This document shows, piece by piece, positions 50,034 through 53,619 of a stretch of 53,619 nucleotides of DNA. Origin of the DNA: Bacteroidota bacterium (GTDB lineage Bacteria; Bacteroidota; Bacteroidia; Flavobacteriales; Weeksellaceae). The translations under genes were made by a program, and so were the position numbers. Location: the NCBI GenBank assembly GCA_023399595.1, contig JAEWOR010000067.1, forward strand, positions 1 to 53,619, given 5' to 3'. Every line of letters begins with the position of its first letter. Positions within the stretch are counted from its first letter, which is position 1. The notes beneath the pieces were generated by a model that was not told where the DNA came from, ran no database searches, and worked only from the letters and a program-made list of their open reading frames with translations.

Positions 50034-50971
50034 ATGTCTATTGTAACCAAACAAAATAAGTTTTTATTTTATTTAAAAGGGTTTTCCGAAAGGTTTATTC
50101 CTCATCGTCAACTTGAAGAAAAGATTAGTGGTTTAAGGAAGAAAATGTCTGCTGATGATATGAAAACAGTAGAATTTAGAGTTGATTATTACAATAAACT
50201 TGTTGGTGCAAGGAAAGGCGATTTCAATGGAACGAAAGTAAAAGATTTATTAAAACCAACTACTCCTAAAGCCTATTATTCGATACTTATGAGTATGCAA
50301 AATATTTTGATAAGAATTTATTAATTAATTATGCATTTGGAGATGTAAATACCATCCTTGAAAAACCCTCAATTGCTAAGAGTAGACCAATTGCTGGTGA
50401 CAATTCTAATAATATAATATTGAATTTAGATAAAGCAAGGCATTTTGTTTCGGTAAAAGATGATAAAAGTTTTGAATCTAAAAAGGATTTATTAATTGGC
50501 CGCGCCGCTGTGCATCAACAACATCGTATAGATTTTTTTGAAAAGTATTTTGAAAATCCTATTTGCGATCTTGGACAAGTGAATGCTAAAGGCGGAAAAC
50601 AAGAGTGGATTAAACCTAAAATATCTATTGAAGAACACTTAAAATATAAATTTGTTTTAAGTTTAGAAGGAAATGATGTGGCTACTAATTTAAAGTGGAT
50701 TATGTCATCAAATTCAGTAGCGGTTACTCCATCATTAAAAATGGAAACATGGTATATGGAAGGAACTTTGGTCCCAAATATGCATTTTGTGGAAATTGCA
50801 GACGATTACTCGGACTTACAAGAGAAGATTAATTATTATATTGATCATCCAAAAGAAGCAGAAGAAATAATAAAAAATGCTAAATTACACAGAAGCTCTT
50901 TTTCAAATTCTGCAAAAGAAGATTTAATTGCGCTTTTGGTGTTGAAAAAATATTTCGAATTAGTTAAATAA
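50034..50971 (+). pseudogene. GT90 (CAP10/LpsA-like) glycosyltransferase with single-base frameshift
   Basis: The first frame runs from ATG 50034 (MSIVTKQNKFLFYLKGFSER) to a TAA at 50322-50324. At about 50277-50281 the expected reading moves to another frame: TPKAYY | FDTYEYAKYFDKNLLINYAF continues open to 50971. Adding one T in GCCTATTATTCGAT would restore about 312 residues. The C-terminal part has the GT90 signature KYKFVLSLEGNDVATNLKW and ETWYMEGTLVPNMHFVEI, DDYSDLQEK. Such enzymes add sugars to lipopolysaccharide or capsule. A -7 box TAAGTTTG ends six bases before the ATG. The lesion is in a short T run, so true mutation, phase change and base-calling error are all possible. Confidence 0.8.
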
Positions 50972-50977
50972 GAAATT

Positions 50978-51331
50978 ATGCTAGAGATTGGCGAAAGACC
51001 TTGGGGAAAATACTACGTTTTAGCGGACGAACCCAATTATAAATTGAAGAGAATAGAAGTTGATCCTGGTCAGAAATTATCATATCAATATCATCATCAA
51101 AGACAGGAATTTTGGACTATTGTGAAAGGAGAAGCTGTAGTTGTTTTGAATGGTAAAGAGATTCCAATGTCTTATGGAGACAGTATTTTTATACCTCTTG
51201 GTGCAAAACATAGAATAATGAATCTTACCGAGAAACTTCTTGTTTTTGTTGAGGTGCAAACAGGAACTTATTTTGGCGAGGATGATATTATAAGACTAGA
51301 AGACGAATACGATAGAAGTATTGGTGAATAG
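50978..51331 (+). CDS. mannose-6-phosphate isomerase type II-like cupin
   Basis: 117 residues forming one cupin domain like the C-terminal isomerase half of bifunctional ManC/AlgA proteins: WGKYYVLADEPNYKLKRIEV, PGQKLSYQYHHQRQEFWTIV (metal His residues) and YGDSIFIPLGAKHRIMNL. It would convert fructose-6-phosphate and mannose-6-phosphate, feeding GDP-mannose for polysaccharide. It lacks the guanylyltransferase half. It starts six bases after the GT90 gene, in the same unit, and ends in a terminator at 51365-51397. Confidence 0.85.
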   Translation: MLEIGERPWGKYYVLADEPNYKLKRIEVDPGQKLSYQYHHQRQEFWTIVKGEAVVVLNGKEIPMSYGDSIFIPLGAKHRIMNLTEKLLVFVEVQTGTYFGEDDIIRLEDEYDRSIGE

Positions 51332-51364
51332 TACTTTACTGAATATTACATCAATATTAGTAAT

Positions 51365-51397
51365 AAAAAAATGCTACAAATAGTTGTAGCATTTTTT
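51365..51397. terminator. bidirectional terminator in polysaccharide locus
   Basis: AAAAAATGCTACAA pairs perfectly with TTGTAGCATTTTTT around an ATAG loop, between convergent units. Confidence 0.9.
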
Positions 51398-51435
51398 ATG
51401 TAGAAAAAGTTTATTTAAAAAAGGATTAAATCAAC

Positions 51436-52353
51436 TTACTTTATTTTAAGAAGTAATAATTTAAAGAACAATAAAGGTTGTTGGTATTTTAATTTATATT
51501 TTTCTTCTTTCCATTTTCTAAGAAGCGCTTTTCGTTTGTTGTCATCTTTTTCATTAGAAAGTTGCTTTTCATATTCATGTTTAAGAATATTTACCAGATA
51601 TTTTGTTTTTAGGTTTTTATCAGCAAAAATATAATCTAAGTATTTATTGGTTACTTTTTTATAAGAATCCTCCATTAATGTCCAGTTAGAAGAAAGACTT
51701 TTGGGTAAAATTCTATAATAAAACAACTTTTCGTTAATAAATCCTATTTTGTAGCCTAAATGGGTGAGCCTTAAATTCATATCCCAATCTTCGGTGTTGA
51801 TGTTTTCGTCAAAAGGATGTTGTTTAAGGATTTCTCCTTTTACCATTACTCCAACGTTGAAGGGTTCGTTTTGAGTAACATTTTCATAAAAGAAATTGGG
51901 AATGCTATTGATAATTTTGTTCTTGCGCTTTTCACTATAAGCATCCACGGTGAGCCCACTTTCCTGTAAAAACCTGTAGCCATCCGTTAAAACAAAATCT
52001 AATTTATTTTTTTGAATATATGCTACCTTTTCTTCAATGCTATTATCGGTAAACCAATCGTCACCAGAAAGAATACAAATATATTCTCCCACAGTTTGAG
52101 AAACGAGGATATTAAGATTTTTTGCAACTCCAAATCTTTCTGTATTTTGAAATACTTTTACAGGGAATTTAGAATTTTCTAATGCTTTTTTTGCTTTAGA
52201 AAACGTTTCATCGTTCGATAAATTATCCAGTAAAACAATTTCTATATTAGGATAAGACTGAGAAAGCGCAGATTGACAGGCTTGCTCAATATAATCCTCA
52301 TGATTCATTGTTATTATAACAATGCTTACTAATGGATATTGCAGGTTTTCCAA
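51436..52353 (-). CDS. family 2 glycosyltransferase
   Basis: 305 residues. The GT-A nucleotide-sugar fold is visible: PLVSIVIITMNHEDYIEQAC at the N-terminus, PNIEIVLLDNLSNDETF, then GEYICILSGDDWFTDNS with the DD/DxD metal site near residue 97, and NTEDWDMNLRLTHLGYKIG near 190. No membrane helix. It probably adds one sugar to a surface polysaccharide; donor and acceptor are unknown. It starts immediately after the stop of the aminotransferase gene (adjacent bases), so the two are one unit. Confidence 0.88.
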   Translation of the reverse strand: MENLQYPLVSIVIITMNHEDYIEQACQSALSQSYPNIEIVLLDNLSNDETFSKAKKALENSKFPVKVFQNTERFGVAKNLNILVSQTVGEYICILSGDDWFTDNSIEEKVAYIQKNKLDFVLTDGYRFLQESGLTVDAYSEKRKNKIINSIPNFFYENVTQNEPFNVGVMVKGEILKQHPFDENINTEDWDMNLRLTHLGYKIGFINEKLFYYRILPKSLSSNWTLMEDSYKKVTNKYLDYIFADKNLKTKYLVNILKHEYEKQLSNEKDDNKRKALLRKWKEEKYKLKYQQPLLFFKLLLLKIK

Positions 52354-53448
52354 TTAAAATGCATTTAATGTTTCTATAACAAATCCTACTTCTTCATCCG
52401 TCATCACCTGACTTATTGGAATGCTTAACACTTCATCCGAAAGGGTTTCTGTAATTGGAAAGTTCAAATGATTAAACTCTTTATAGCAATCTTGCTGATG
52501 AGGTGGAATAGGGTAGTGGATAATACTTTGAATATTTTTTGAAGCTAAATATTCTTGAAGATTAGTTCTTTCTTTAGTTTTGATAACATATAAATGCCAA
52601 ACATGAGAATTTTCATCCGCCGGCATTAAAGGAAGTTCTAATTTTGGATTGTTGATTTCTTTAGAATATCTTGTTGCAATTTGTCTTCTCTTATTATTAT
52701 CTTCGATAAGATACTTGAGTTTTACATCCAAAACCGCAGCTTGTAACTCATCTAATCTTGAGTTTAAACCTTTAAAAGAGTTGACATATTTTTTGTTAGA
52801 ACCATAATTCGCTAATGCTCTAATGGTATTGGCTAGCAAATCATCATTAGTGGTAACAGCTCCTCCATCACCTAGAGCGCCAAGGTTTTTCCCAGGATAG
52901 AAACTAAAACCAGCAGCATCGCCTAGATTACCCGTTTTTTTGCCTTTGTATTCTGCACCAATTGCTTGTGCATTATCTTCTATAATTTTAAGATTATGTT
53001 TTTCTGCAATCTCTTTTAATTGTTCGTTATAAGAAACCTGTCCATACAAATGTACGGTCATAATCGCTTTTGTTTTAGAAGTTATTGCGGCTTCTATTTT
53101 TTCAATGTCTAAATTATGATGATTGGGGTTGGGTTCTACAAAAACAGGAACAATATTATTGTCTGTAATGGCCAAAACAGAAGCAATATAGGTATTGGCA
53201 GGAACAATAATCTCATCACCATCATTCAACAAACCGAGTTCTTTATAAGCTCTGATAATTAATCTAAGGGGATCTAAACCGTTTGCTACTCCTATAATAT
53301 GCTTTGCACCAATATAATTGGAAAGATTTTTCTCAAAATTTTTCGTCTGTTCACCCAGAAGATACCATCCACTTTGGAAGGTTTTTAATAGATTTTCTTC
53401 AATTTCTACTTTATTGAGTAGATTTATCTTTTGAAGATCAAGAAAAGT
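52354..53448 (-). CDS. DegT/DnrJ/EryC1/StrS sugar aminotransferase, start codon missing
   Basis: A PLP-dependent nucleotide-sugar aminotransferase of the FdtB/QdtB-WecE type. The conserved N-terminus is present (TFLDLQKINLLNKVEIEENL, SGWYLLGEQTKNFEKNL, ANGLDPLRLIIRAY), followed by EIIVPANTYIASVLAI, DNAQAIGAEYKGKKTGNLGD and the PLP lysine in SFYPGKNLGALGDGGA. The homology begins at about 53448, but no ATG, GTG or TTG is in frame upstream before a TAA at 53482-53484; the first in-frame TTG is at 53232-53235, too far in. A run of 13 T (13 A on the coding strand, 53450-53462) sits exactly at the lost start, next to an insertion-sequence end. The gene has probably lost its first codons or its promoter to that insertion. 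Product likely a 3- or 4-amino-deoxyhexose for surface polysaccharide. Confidence 0.8.
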   Translation of the reverse strand, partial: TFLDLQKINLLNKVEIEENLLKTFQSGWYLLGEQTKNFEKNLSNYIGAKHIIGVANGLDPLRLIIRAYKELGLLNDGDEIIVPANTYIASVLAITDNNIVPVFVEPNPNHHNLDIEKIEAAITSKTKAIMTVHLYGQVSYNEQLKEIAEKHNLKIIEDNAQAIGAEYKGKKTGNLGDAAGFSFYPGKNLGALGDGGAVTTNDDLLANTIRALANYGSNKKYVNSFKGLNSRLDELQAAVLDVKLKYLIEDNNKRRQIATRYSKEINNPKLELPLMPADENSHVWHLYVIKTKERTNLQEYLASKNIQSIIHYPIPPHQQDCYKEFNHLNFPITETLSDEVLSIPISQVMTDEEVGFVIETLNAF

Positions 53449-53514
53449 GTTTTTTTTTTTTTGGATTTTTTTATACTTTTGTTAAATCTTTAAAAAAATA
53501 ATCTGATTATCCGT

Positions 53515-53619
53515 TTAATCACCTAATCCTGTAATATTAGCAACAATAAGCCTTTCAAAAAGTCTGTCGCCAAAATATCTACGGTTTAGCTTATAAACAA
53601 ACTCATTGAGGTATAATTG
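53515..53619 (-). mobile_element. IS1595-type (ISXO2-like) transposase, 3' end, cut by window edge
   Basis: The minus strand from the window edge reads QLYLNEFVYKLNRRYFGDRL and then FERLIVANITGLGD followed by TAA at 53515. The pattern LNEFxYxxNRR...LFxRLl is the C-terminus of ISXO2-like/IS1595-family DDE transposases. The remaining element lies beyond the window. The IS end should fall between 53514 and about 53463, just upstream of the aminotransferase coding region. Confidence 0.7.

Noticed and set aside
53474..53481. Plus-strand TACTTTTG promoter-like box
   Set aside because: It matches TANNTTTG, but no plus-strand gene follows in the window and the region is T-rich, so a chance match is likely.
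1..53619. CRISPR arrays, tRNA or rRNA genes
   Set aside because: No regularly spaced direct repeats of CRISPR size and no cloverleaf or rRNA-like sequence were noticed on reading; a covariance-model scan would be needed to exclude a tRNA formally.

Overview
The window comes from an AT-rich member of the Bacteroidetes, most likely order Flavobacteriales and the Chryseobacterium group (Weeksellaceae). Evidence: type IX secretion (T9SS) sorting domains of both type A and type B, GLPGLI, DUF3667, DUF4407 and head-GIN proteins, the Bacteroidetes GlmU-like enzyme, no Shine-Dalgarno sequences, and repeated use of the Bacteroidetes promoter -7 box TANNTTTG, often a few bases before the start codon. 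No tRNA, rRNA or CRISPR array was seen.

Layout. 0-0.4 kb: intergenic repeats. 0.4-6.5 kb: minus-strand genes for an Omp85-type outer-membrane barrel, a short-chain dehydrogenase, a wrecked sterol-desaturase gene, AroA, a MazG-like pyrophosphohydrolase and a beta-helix lipoprotein. 6.6-15.7 kb (plus): a small secreted protein, a GLPGLI protein, ribosomal protein L31 type B, the GlmU-like enzyme, an ECF sigma factor with its membrane partner and a DUF4252/GIN protein, GuaB, and a T9SS-exported M43 metalloprotease. 15.8-19.8 kb: DUF4407 protein, lipoprotein, RuvC, and a PadR regulator with two related membrane proteins.

19.8-35.4 kb is the accessory-looking core. A secreted protein of a four-member paralogous family (probably DUF6759) lies on the minus strand, then tsf, then three tandem giant T9SS type B surface proteins with an IgGFc-binding-like N-terminus, a CarboxypepD_reg-like secreted protein, and three more DUF6759-like paralogues interleaved with trmB. 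Immediately beyond, rplM-rpsI-rpsB run on the opposite strand. tsf normally follows rpsB. A single inversion of about 20.6-35.45 kb would rejoin rpsB-tsf and put all thirteen genes from rplM to the leftmost paralogue on one strand, so I read this segment as an inverted block.

37.6-49.9 kb: DUF3667 zinc-ribbon membrane protein, a MORN-repeat protein, an isobutyryl-CoA mutase fused to its G-protein chaperone (IcmF), a DUF420 gene broken by one in-frame amber codon, a serine hydrolase, a 2H phosphoesterase, AccA and GltX. 50.0-53.6 kb: a surface-polysaccharide locus with a frameshifted GT90 glycosyltransferase, a mannose-6-phosphate isomerase-type cupin, a GT2 glycosyltransferase and a sugar aminotransferase whose start codon is missing next to the end of an IS1595-type insertion sequence that runs off the window.

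Four genes are visibly damaged (sterol desaturase, DUF420, GT90, aminotransferase 5' end). Several intergenic regions carry imperfect inverted repeats built from 7-8 bp periodic words, a structure I cannot assign to a named element.
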